64,000 nt of DNA from Eurosta solidaginis. Its lineage: Eukaryota; Arthropoda; Insecta; Diptera; Tephritidae. Each line of letters opens with the position of its first letter. Position 1 is the first letter of the stretch. The position numbers and the translations under genes are program-made. Shown piece after piece: positions 33,491 through 44,173 of the stretch. The stretch is taken from contig NC_090321.1 in assembly GCF_040869045.1 (NCBI RefSeq), positions 34,965,426 to 35,029,425 of the forward strand, read 5' to 3'. The notes below the pieces were generated by a model, which did no database searches, had not been told where the DNA came from, and saw nothing but the letters and a program-made list of their open reading frames with translations.

Positions 33491-35916
33491 AACTCTAACT
33501 TGTCGGTATGGGTTGTTACAGATAAGAAGCCAACGAAACTCTTCCTAAAATTGTTTGTTTCTGGTAAAGGTGTTGTGATTTAACTACAACTCCTCAGCGA
33601 GCTCTTGTTAACTTAAATACATTAATTTTACAGAAGTGCAGCTGTATGTTTACACTTCGAACTTCGCGAGTACTTGGTACTCACGCCTTTTTTATCCGCC
33701 ACAACGAAAGCATGGTATCGAGGTGCACATATGCATACCAAGAAAGTATCGGAAAAGGCTTCGAAAGTAGTACCTGTAATCTATTGACAGTCGGGCAGCA
33801 CAAATGAAGGGCTCAACACATTGACAAACTTAGGTGGTGCACTAGATCGCCAGAGTCAAAACGATCGGATGGTGATGCTAGCAAAAAGGATATATGAGCT
33901 CCCTCATTTCCTGCTTTTCTAGTTCCGCTAATGGCGTCCGAAAAAGTTTAAAATCTCGAGATTTAACTAAACTAAAATATTTCGGGAGAGCATCTTGTGG
34001 GCAATAGCGCTAGGAAGGTCTTTGACACCTTGCCCTGCTGCTTCAAGAAGGACAACGGTAAGAGCCTCTCAACATCAGTCGATCACTTGATTTATCAAAC
34101 GAGCACTTAGAACAACGCTAACATTGGCAATGAATGTTATGCCTAATATACAAATGGAAGGGGCAGTAAGGCGACCCTTGAATTGCTGCTAATTAGGTTT
34201 CGTCATATGGGTTTAAGGCTTATCGACTAAGAACAGCATTCAATAGAGATATTAGCCAGTACTTCTAGGGGTTAGGGAATTTAATACTACATCGATTAAC
34301 CACGCCAGTCATTAAGTCTCCATGTTCAACAATGGTGCGATCGAGTGGCCGTAACAAATCGACCACTGTTTCCATTATACATTGTAAATCTTTTCAAAGC
34401 CTTTTCTCTCGGGAGTGGGATTTGTACCTGCACTCCTATGATGGTTGAAGTGTTACAAACGCATTCAGCCACGTCATGCCAAGATTTACAAGGTATAATC
34501 GAAACAGCTGTCGCCTTGTCCATGCTGATCTTACGTTGTTTGAAATTTTCCCAAATTATTAAAAAAATTATCGATAACTTTTAGATGACAAATCGATATT
34601 TTCGATAACAGTTTGAAATTTCTTTATAAAATATCGATAACTCTTTATAACCGCGGTTTGTATCATATTCAATGTCAATGAATGTATGCATTACAAAAAA
34701 TACTCAAAAAAAGTTTATAAGCTGCAGCCCAGCCACTTGCACGGCTGATGTGTGCGTGCTTTAAATTTAATAATTTAGAGCAAAACATAAAAAATTAATA
34801 ATAGTACTTTTAAATTCATACAGTCTCAAATACAATTTGCTCAAACGCGCATACAAACACGCAAATAAGCAGAACTTGCAGTGCGTATAACTCCCTCTTC
34901 TCGCGAATGCGTTCCTTCGGAATTGGGTCAAGGCAGAATAAGGTCAATTCTATTAATAAATATGGACGGCAGTGCACTCAAAGGCGCCGCATAAGAACAC
35001 ATACAGGCAGTCATAAGCTTAGACATACATAACTATCCAACATCTAAAAGCTTACTACTTAGCTATACAAGTCCTAGTCACTTCCTTTCTACAAAAAATC
35101 TATTCAACTAGATTTCTTGCCAGCAGAATTGCGTCTGGAATTTTATACACCACACATACACACACAATTCAGCACAATAATCGACCCAAGCGCATCGGCA
35201 TCATCCACTTATCGCTGCTGGTGATGGTAGTAAATTTTACCAATTGTTGTTATAAATTGTGGGCTGTCTTTGTTGTGCCCACAGTGTCGCCAAGTTTTGT
35301 CGCTGAACTATTTTAGTGCTTCCAGGTCACTGCATTAAACACAACGCTGGCATACAGAGAATCTTTGTACATAATTTCATGCTTGCATGCCATAGCAACT
35401 ATTTTCGACATGGAAGCAAAAGTTTTTTTTGGATTGGCAATATTAACCCTATAATGGCTGAGAAATTTTAGGTGATTTCAAAATGTGTTTAGGTTAATTT
35501 AGATGGTAAAACTTTAAACGGCGATGGTTGCAGGAATACATATGTTTCTAAATTACCGACTATTCAGAGGCTGCTTTTTGCGCACTAGAACGCGGTCCAA
35601 AATTGGAAAATGATCACGTAACTGTGATTTTGTCTCTGTGGTTTACTAGGTGCGAAGGGCTATGTGTCTCCTCGCAATTACGCTTACCAATATTGCTAAA
35701 CACAGCTCCTCAGCTAAGCACACATTTTCTGCGATATTAACCAACGACCTTGCGATTCCTACTGCGACTAAGCGAAAGTAAATATTCGGCTATGCAATGC
35801 TCTCTCGAAGATTCCTTCGTTTGAAATTCCCGCAGCTGGTTGTTCTGCTTTGAAGAGTGTAGTATTTAGGTCTGATATTGTGTTTATTTGTAAGCGTAAT
35901 TGAAAGCTGATATCGT
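33491..35916. other. unassigned DNA
   Basis: No protein family, RNA gene or transposon recognised over 2.4 kb, apart from three TATCGAT-type sites near 34568-34640. Overlapping open frames on both strands at 34326-34584 have no family match. Confidence 0.35.
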
Positions 35917-36424
35917 TATACCTTTCATGAAAATGAAATGGTAACTATATTAAGTTTGTTATGAGAAGAGATAGACCCACCAGAAATGATCAGGATGTCG
36001 AGCTGCGTTGATTTAACCAGTTCCGTCTGTCTGTTTGAACGCTAACTAGTATCTCAATTATTGAGATATCTTGATGAAATTTGGTGAGCTGGTATATTTG
36101 GGTGTCTGATCATTAATTCATATATCGCCAATACAACCAATTTTTCGAAAAAGGGGGTTTTGTCACTTACTCCTTATTTTTACAGCCAGAAAATTAAAAC
36201 TTCACAGGATAATTACCTATAAGGCGTACATTGTTACCCTTAAAAAACAGTCAAGATGGGTCATATATAAAATATATATCCCATACAACAGAATGATCAG
36301 ATAAGACGTTTAACGAAATTTCTTCCTAATTTTAACCGCTGAAAGCTTCAAAATTTCCCAGATTTTAACAAAGAAGACATATGTTAACGTCTGAAAAAAT
36401 CGCCAAGATCAGTCATATATATAA

Positions 36425-37346
36425 CTAGAAGACCCGGCGTTGTCCTGCCCTAAATTTGGCCTATCTGCATATATTTTAATAAGCGTTTTCCGTCTGACTC
36501 TGCCCTCCCCCTCTTCACTTTTTCCTAACCCTTTTATTCACTCCTCCCTCCATCTTTTTCGCTTCATCTATCTTCATCTTCCTCTCATTCTATCTCTTTC
36601 TCAATCTCCTTCTCTCTTTTCTCTTCTCTCAATTTCTTCTCATTCTTCTGCATCCCTTATTGCCTGTCCCAGAGGGTGGTATGTATTTTATTCCAGTCCC
36701 AGTCCCAGCCCCACTCCGAGTCTCAGTGCCAGTCCTAGTCCTAATCCCAGTCCCAGTCCGTCTCTGGATAATATATTACTCTGTACTAAAGCACTCATCA
36801 ACAGCTTTCATTTGATATCCATATTGTATAAACACTGTCTAGGCATTCACTTGCCCATGTTTTGGCATATATCTCGAGACCCTAGTCACCCAGGGGTATG
36901 AAAATTACCCTCTACACAACTAAAGACTCTCCTGAATTAAAAAACTTGTAATAGTACCTCTAAATCGCGGGCCCCCTCAGAAACCCCCCCCCCCACTCTC
37001 TCGACGGGCCTGGTGATGTGCTATACTGGATATCATTCGCTATAATATTTTTTATTGATAAACAGGTTGTTTAATTATACACCAAGCAATTACACGGAAG
37101 TGTATCCGCACCACCTGAAAATATGAGTACCACTGCGTATACGTAACATTTTATTATTACGTATAACCAAATAAAAGAAATTGCAATAAAATAATATTGC
37201 GACTATAAACTGAGATATAACCTATCCCATCTCTCAAGTTAGATCAAACCACACACGGGGTGCAAAACAAATCCAAAATATGTTCAGTATTTTAGGAGTC
37301 CATCGCGCCCAAAAACGGTGTGACACGTGTTTTTTATATATTGAGA
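36425..37346 (-). mobile_element. non-autonomous Helitron-like element, copy H1
   Basis: On the minus strand it begins TCTCAATATATAAAAAACAC and ends GGGTCTTCTAG. It is inserted between A and T with no target duplication. TC at the start, CTAG at the end and an A/T target are the hallmarks of Helitrons. It is 922 bases, encodes no Rep/helicase, and carries a CCCAGT-type hexamer array and pyrimidine-rich tracts on the plus strand. A 153-codon open frame across the array (36440-36901) is compositional. It interrupts element C1. No strong GC hairpin is visible before the CTAG, which weakens the case a little. Confidence 0.7.
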
Positions 37347-37524
37347 TATATATCCCATACAACCGATTGTTCAGAAAAAAGATTTAACGTAATTTCTGTC
37401 TCACTTTCACAGCTAGTAGATTGAAATTCCACACGATGTTTACATTTAAGGCATACATTCTTGCATGAAGAAATCGTTTAGATCGGTCGTATATATAATA
37501 TATATCCCATACAACTGATTGATC

Positions 37525-37723
37525 AGGGGCCGAATCGTAACATACGATACGTGATCGAATGCCGTTTATTACATCACAATACCTACGAAATGGTGTCTCG
37601 AATTAATGATATATTACTCACTCCATAATATATTATTATTAATTTTTTAAATAGTTGGATAGCCTAATTTGTATCGCTTGAGTGAAAATAGTTTTCGATC
37701 CGTAATCATATGTTACGATTCCA
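37525..37723. mobile_element. small MITE K with imperfect terminal inverted repeats
   Basis: GGCCGAATCGTAACATACGA at the left and TATGTTACGATTCC at the right face each other, and the match continues imperfectly into GATCGAA/TTCGATC. Length is about 200 bases. No target duplication seen. It lies in element C1. Confidence 0.5.
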
Positions 37724-37810
37724 TAGCAGATTTTGAGAAGTTTTTAAAATATCAACACACTATTGTTCAGCTCCACTCATGAAAATTATCCCGTCCCGTC
37801 CTTACTTGTT

Positions 37811-38527
37811 CATATTGCCCTTCCTTGACCGTTCAGTCACAGTCACGCTGTCGTTGTTGCTGCTGTGGTAGCGAAAATCGATTAAGGCGGATTAACATAA
37901 ACTTTTTGCTAGGGTTCTTTTCTTTGACCACGCCATAGGATAATAATATATCGCCATGCTGTGGCCTTCGCTTTGATGCGACAAAAGCGCTTATGGGAAC
38001 TCGCCGTTACTTTCAAGTGAACTGATTTCCGGCTACCTATACTACAATATATATCCCTACACCAAACTGCTTTCTCAGGCACTAAAGGGTTAAAATATCT
38101 ACATCCTAACTAAGCAATTTACTTTACATTCCATATTCATCTTGTGCCATTCTGCGCTCGATATGTTTGCTTGTGTGAATGGTATTATGGTACCCAGAAA
38201 TTACCATAAAACACACAGATTCATTTTAAGTAAAGCTTGGGGTTTGTTCTATGCAAATATTTGATTAAATAAAAGCATATCCTTGCCAAAATTACTTTAT
38301 ACTTGATTTCCCTAAATATATGTACGAATATTAGCAGTACATATTTGCATATTTAAGCACTCTCAGGAAAGGGGATGGTGCAAATTTTAAAGAACTCAAT
38401 TTTAGCATTAGAAATGGCCATTTATATGAGACCTCGAGTGGCCAAGTGAACGGCCTTTTGGAGGTGCTGATTAATTCGTCAGGGAAACTTGATATTCCAG
38501 AGACGTAAGATAAACTTATAAACAAAA
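37811..38527. other. unassigned DNA
   Basis: No gene or repeat recognised. Confidence 0.35.
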
Positions 38528-38690
38528 AATAAATACAAGGCGCATTATACATCTGAGCGGATTTAGGCCGAGCCTTTCTTCCCAATGGCGGCGTGCTGCT
38601 TTTTAATTTTTCCTCAAAATTTACGCAACGGGTCCTACGGAATCTTTTATACCGACTTCGAACGGCATGATTTCGTTTAGGATCTTTTCG
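38528..38690 (+). repeat. dispersed repeat L, copy 2
   Basis: Same order of blocks as at 31231-31386, with the fuller end TATACCGACTTCGAACGGCA. An overlapping 260-codon minus-strand frame (38331-39113) is open across this repeat and the next one. It has no recognisable domain, so I do not call it a gene. Confidence 0.65.
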
Positions 38691-38744
38691 TGACAGAAGT
38701 ATTTTGATGTTGGTTTCAGCGGTGCTTAAACCACCGCTATTGTG

Positions 38745-38925
38745 TTGTTGTAGGCGCAAAAGCACTCCCTGAAGGTTAGGATAGTGTTGCGGGTGTGGGC
38801 AGTCGTTTGCCTCGGGATCAATTTCTTTTACCCCTCGAGCCTCCGGGTCTGTGAAGTTTAGTCGTCTCTTACGATAGGCATGTCTACCTTGAGAATATTC
38901 TAAGCACCGTATTCCGCTCGAGCTA
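38745..38925 (+). repeat. dispersed repeat M, copy 1
   Basis: TTGCGGGTGTGGGCAGTCG, CGAGCCTCCGGGTCTGTGAA, TTTAGTCGTCTCTTACGATA and ATATTCTAAG appear in this order. Diverged versions are at 53440-53570 and 60085-60260. I recognise the type from tephritid sequences. Confidence 0.55.
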
Positions 38926-39882
38926 TTTAAACCCAAGTCATTCGATATGGTAGGCTTGTACGCTACCACCACACCACGACGGCGACCCAGATTATAAGGA
39001 CGACAAAGAAACCAATAAAATTGCGAAACTACTGGGCATCGTCCAAACGAGGGGGATATGGTGGAGCTACATTCTGGGTGGCACCAATGGAACCTAGTAT
39101 TAACAGCCACCAATTAGACTGATCACAGTAAAGCAGCGCTCGAAATGTTTCAGTGACGAAATGCTTCTTCCGAGGCAGCAGTAGATTGCCGAGAGCCGCT
39201 AAACAAACTAGCCTCTCAGCATTCCATAGTGGTGATGTGAATCTAAAGTTAGACTCATATACCTAGGCACTGTTTGCCTAGGTAAATCCCTTGAGTTACA
39301 CCCAGTGCTCAGTGCTAACATATGAAAGCACGTTCCGGGTTGGACCTATGTTCCACGTTCATTCAAGGATTGTCATCGATCATGCCGAGCTAACTTACCA
39401 GACCGAAGTTGACGAAGTGTGAATCGAGGCTTCCAGAACAAGTCGGAATTTGCTTGCTAGATTTGGCTATTGAGCACCGATAAAAGTATCTTTTGGGGCG
39501 AGAGTGGGCGTATTCATGTTCTACAACGGATAAAACGTCTGTTTTCAAAGTTATACTCACCAGAAGTGAGTTTTTATCAAGCAGTCATCGTGGTACTAAT
39601 GTTGGCGACGTGCCGCTCATGTATGTATGTGTATGTTGAATTTTTACTTGAACACATGAAAGTGAACAAAAATAACGATCGACCGTTAACTTGCATCACC
39701 TCTTAGTTTTTCTTGGTATATATTGTATATTCAAATAATTGGAAGCCCTTCCTAATTATCTCAAGGAAGGATGTGTTCTCTCAAGGTTTTGTAAACGCGT
39801 GGCTTAGTTGAAAGTATTGAAATCTATCCACATGTTGAGAGCCACAGGGATAGTTCAATGAATTTTCTAACAGTTGCGATTG
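38926..39882. other. unassigned DNA
   Basis: No gene recognised. A short hairpin, ACCTAGGCA-CTGTT-TGCCTAGGT, lies near 39261-39283. Confidence 0.35.
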
Positions 39883-40400
39883 TCTGAGAAGGATAGAGCC
39901 GTGTGTAAAAGTCCAAGCAAGTGGTGAAAGTATGTGATCGTCATTCACCGGAAAATTGGCAGGGCAGTTCTTTCATTTACGCTGGCTTGCGGCCAAGTAT
40001 CTTTTGGGTATCCACTGAACTTCCATTTAGTGGTTATATAATTTAAAAGGTAGACAACCTGGGAAGATCACTTAGATATTATAACTATCACATTACTAAG
40101 TGCGTCTGCAAGCAATCCCCAGTCTTGTATCAAGCAGCTCACTATAGCAACGCACGATTTTGCGCTTTGCTTTGGATCAGTCAAGTAAAACATACTGCTA
40201 TGAAAACCAGCAGAATAATAAGAAATGAGGGAGCGCTCTCCACTTTGTTGGAAGACCCAGGCGAAAAACTCTTTAACGATTTTGAGCTTCCAACTTGCGT
40301 CAGTAAGCTCAGCGGAGGAGGAATGGTTCAATTAGTTGAAGCGGCAAAACCGAGGTAAATTAGCCTCAGCCCTAACCAGCCTTTAAGTTTTGAGCTTCTT
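39883..40400 (+). pseudogene. ancient internally deleted RTE copy
   Basis: The segment 39890-40065 follows the 5' untranslated region of the full RTE (11270-11480): GCCGTGTGTA-AAGTCCA, CCATTCACC, GCTTGCGGCCAAGTATC and GACAACCTGG. From about 40225 it follows the 3' end of the ORF: CTCTCCACTTTGTTGGAAGA and a AACTCTTTAACGATTTT block, matching the CCACTCCGTTGGAAGGACC region. Some 2.9 kb between is missing and many substitutions are present. It is either an old internal deletion or the remnant of a short non-autonomous derivative. Confidence 0.65.
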
Positions 40401-40482
40401 ACTGAATCGGTGTAAGTTGCTGCTTAAACCTACCTTAGATATAAAATTATCACTTGTTGTGGTCTCAAATAATATAAAACAA

Positions 40483-41401
40483 CTAGAAGACTCGACAGGC
40501 GTTGTCCTGCCCTAAATTTGGCCTATCTGCATACATTTTAATAAGCTTTTTCCGTCTGACTCTGCCCTCCCCCCTCTTCATTTTTTCCTAATCCTTTTAT
40601 TCACTCCTCCCTCCGTCTTTTTCGCTTCATCTATCTCCATCTACGTCTCATTCTAGCTCTTTCTAAATCTCCTTCTCTCTTTTCTCTTCTCTCAATTTCT
40701 TCTCATTATTCTGCATCCCTTATTGCCTGTCCCAGAGGGTGGTATGTATTTTATTCCAGTCCCAGTCCCAGTCCCACTCCCAGTCTCAGTCCCAGTCCTA
40801 GTCCTAATCCCAGTCCCAGTCCGTCTCTGGATAATATATTACTCTATACTAAAGCATCAACAGCTTTCATTTGATATCCATATTGTATAAACACTGTCTA
40901 GGCATTCACTGCTCACGTTTTGGCCTATATCTCGAGACCCTAGTCACTCAGGGGTATGAAAATTACCTTATACACAATTAAAGACTCTCCTGAATTAAAA
41001 AAAATGTCATAGTACCTCTAAATCGCGGGCACCCTCAGAAACGGCCCACACCCTCTCGGCGGGCCTGGTGATGTGCTATACTTGATATCATTCGCTATAA
41101 TATTTTTTATTGATAAGCAGGTTGTTTAATTAAACACCAAGCAATTACACGGAAGTATATCCGCACCACCTGAAAATATGAATGCCACTGCGTATACGTT
41201 ACATTTTATTATTACGCATAAACAAATAAAAAAATTTGCAATAAAATAATATTGCGACTATAAACTGAGATGTAACCTATCCTATGTCTCAAGTTAGATC
41301 AAACTACACACGGAGTGCAAAACAAATTCAAAATCGGTTCAGTAGTTTAGGAGTCCATCGCGGCCGAAAATGTTGTGACACGTGTTTTTTATACATTAAG
41401 A
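40483..41401 (-). mobile_element. non-autonomous Helitron-like element, copy H2
   Basis: 919 bases, closely similar to H1 throughout. On the minus strand it starts TCTTAATGTATAAAAAACAC and ends AGTCTTCTAG, again between A and T without duplication. Differences include single-base changes, a few short indels and a shorter C-rich run near 41035. Two independent copies with the same ends fix the element limits. Confidence 0.75.
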
Positions 41402-42299
41402 TAAAGCTTGTACTTAATGATGCCTTCAGAGGGCATAAAACAATTGTTAGTATGTAATACGTATGTATGCTTATTGTTCATCCATATCATCCTAAGTTCC
41501 AATGAATACAATTGATTTGGCACCGATCTTCGTCCTAGGTAAGTTCTTGAACGACATCATCCTTGAGTTCTAAATAAATTAAGTGTATTGAGGGATTAGC
41601 CAACAGACGGCACCAATATTTTTACAAATCCTCATTGCAGTAACAACTTTTTTATGATCTACGACTTTTAGTGATTTTCGTATGTACGAAAGAAGTGCAA
41701 AAAAATTTAATGCAGGGTTTACAATATAGCACAATTTAATTTGAATTTAAATTGCAACAAGCATGCATCCCTCTTTAATGAATGTGGGTGTTATCGCTGT
41801 GGCTGTTGTCTCTGTTTGGACCGTTGTTGTTATTTGTATTTTTGTTGTCGATGGCATCATTTGACAACATTGACACGTATAAAGTGAATGTAAAAAAGCT
41901 TGTTATATTTGTTGTTAGTATCTAGCCTGCTACTGACATATAGCACACTTCAGCACTTTCATATCTATGAGATAAATTTTGTGTTAATGCCTTAGTGTGT
42001 TGATGTCATATACCAGAACAAGATATGAACCATAATACTTGTAAGCTATATATAACAATAGATTTTATGTCATGCATGGTTACCACAAAATAGATGTAAA
42101 TACAAGAATACAAGTAAAAATATATATACAATTGTATAAGCACTAAGCCAGGCAAGAAAAACAAAAAAGTGCGAGTTATTCATGCAAGGCAGTGTAGGGA
42201 ATACAGAAAAAAATTGGTCATCCCAGGAGGAGCGTTGAGAATAAAAAAAAAAAAACCTGGTAACATCAAGATGTTTTTATTTTTACTATGAGGCGGAGC
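41402..42299. other. unassigned AT-rich DNA
   Basis: No gene or repeat recognised. Confidence 0.35.
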
Positions 42300-42596
42300 T
42301 GTTTAGGTCTGACATCTCCACCGTTTCGCCTCATAGGAGGGTGGCGGGATGTCGGTGACCAGGAACTGCCAACCCCCTAATCCAGGGTGTAATGCGGACC
42401 GTGCCTATTGGACGATTTGCAGCCAGGGGATAAATTCGGCTGTATTCGAACGGAGCCTTCTCGATACCGGGCCACCTCGCGAAGTATTAATGGCTTTACC
42501 ACAGTAAGGGGCGCTGTTGTGGCGGACGGTGCTTTCCCCGTATATAATACTGGACCGCTGAGCCCGCCTTGTCGGGCAGGTAGTCGTACGACCAAG

Positions 42597-44173
42597 ATGA
42601 ACGACTCATTACCTGATTGTAATATGTACGATGTAAAGAGGAGAACTGAGTCGTAATACAAGGACGACAAATACGAACTAAGCGATGCGTCGGACTCGAG
42701 GAGCGAGAGAAGTGCTGATTCAATGAACTTCGTGTTGGAGAAGCACACAAATGAAAACGGTGTAGAAGAGTGGAGAAGGGTACGGAGCAGAGGAAGTAAA
42801 AGAGCTCTCTCGCAGTACCGTGCAGCACTAAGAATTGTACAACGCTTGGGAGCAGTGGTTTACCCAACATAATTGGAGATCTAGCGCTTGGAATGGGCCC
42901 ATGAAGCGGTAGAAGTAAGTCGAAGGCAGTTCAAAAGGTTTGCTGCGGGAAACCTTCGGTTCTGTAACCGGTACGAGGAGGAAGAAGCGTCGAATGGCAG
43001 AATGAAGAGGCAACGTTCGGCGGAAGGTGACAAGCCTGCTTTCAAGAGGCAGAAAGGATCCAGTCCTAGAGCCGCGAGATAGGGCAGTCGCATAGACAAG
43101 ACAAGTAGATCAAAAGCTGTAAGACAGATGGGCCCCAATAGCGAGGTAGCGAGTACCTCGAAAACTGCGAGTCAGAGGGAAGTTCCAATTACGGAAGTAG
43201 GAGATAAGCTAAAGGGAGATAACGCTAAGACTCCGGCTTTCTCGGAGGCGCTAAAAGGAGTTAACGCTAAGACTCCGGCTTTCTCGGAGGTGCCAAAGGG
43301 AGATAACACTAAGACTCCTGTTTTTCCCGAGAAGATGAGTGATGTGGCAAAGCAGTCACTGGCTGTGGCGCTGGTTGATCGTAGCAGTCCTTTCGGACAA
43401 ATGACTACTGAAAGGTGGAGACTTGTGGAAAGGGAGCTTATTAGCTTAATGCTTAAGATGTTGCGCGAACAACCAAGTAAGCCCCTTCCAACCTTTGATT
43501 TGATAGCGTGTGACAACATCGCGAGCTTGCGGTGGCTGAAGGAAATGGTTCCAAACCTCCAAAGGCAAGTTACGAACGCGCGGTTTGAGGTGGTGGATAA
43601 AGCGCAAATCCCCTCGGTACCAAAAGTTAAGGTATGGATACCATGCGTGATGAAGTCGGAGGATACACTGCGACTTCTGCAGAATCAGAATCCGAACATA
43701 CCGACACAGGATTGGAAGGTAATTACTGTATCTCGGCCTATTGAGGATGGTCTGTTCTACATCTTCTAAATAAACTAGCAGGCGGAGGATATTTTGTACA
43801 CGCAGCTTTGCAAAATGTCCTTTGGCACTGGCAAAATGTACATGCGACTCAGGAAAAGAAGTCCCGAGGATAAAAACCCTAACACGCTAGAGGTGGGCGA
43901 AGTCGAAAAGGACCTCAAAACTTAAGGGAAAAAAGACAGGTGGAGGTCCCCGACGTCACCACGAACGTGCTAGAAGAAGACCAACCGCTAAATGTTGCTG
44001 TGACTCGTTCAGAGGAACACCCGGCACAACAGTCACGCGAGGCTGAAGGGGGCCTCGAATACTCTAAACCAAAAGGGCAAGGAGAGGACGATAACATCAA
44101 CCCGAAGGTGATGCAGGGGGACAAACAGCCCAATGGTGCTGCGAGTCCTACAGATAAACCTCCAACACAGTAA
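42597..44173 (+). pseudogene. ORF1 (gag-like) of the LOA-like element, broken
   Basis: The RNA-binding coat-like protein that precedes ORF2. One frame runs from about 42408 or the ATG at 42597 to 43924 but is cut by in-frame stops, among them 42654, around 42870 and 42882, 43080, 43767 and 43773. The ~250 bases at the end (43940-44173) are in another frame. Visible parts are a basic region with RSRGSKRALSQYRAALRIVQ, a three-fold 14-residue repeat (core NAKTPAFSE, 43214-43335), and a domain with ATG-43128 downstream KVWIPCV and QNPNIPTQDWKV that resembles the insect DUF4780 type. No CCHC knuckles are seen. It overlaps ORF2 by about 40 bases in a different frame, a usual arrangement in these elements. 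Confidence 0.65.

Larger units (their letters stand above)
35917..37810 (+). mobile_element. element C, copy C1, carrying two nested insertions
   Basis: It starts GTTATACCTTTCATGAAAAT and has AATGATCAGGATGTCGAGCT, the CCGTCTGTCTGTTTGAACG block and diverged tandem units with ATATATCCCATACAAC (near 36275, 37350 and 37500). It ends CCCGTCCTTACTTGTT. Removing the Helitron-like copy (36425-37346) and the small MITE (37525-37723) leaves about 770 bases. Non-coding. Confidence 0.65.

Noticed and set aside
36440..36901. 153-codon plus-strand frame with Ser/Pro repeats
   Set aside because: It lies wholly inside the Helitron-like copy H1. The repeats are the translated CCCAGT hexamers, and the equivalent region of H2 is not kept as a frame.
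38331..39113. 260-codon minus-strand frame
   Set aside because: It runs antisense across dispersed repeats L and M and unassigned flank, has no domain, and starts and ends without gene signals.
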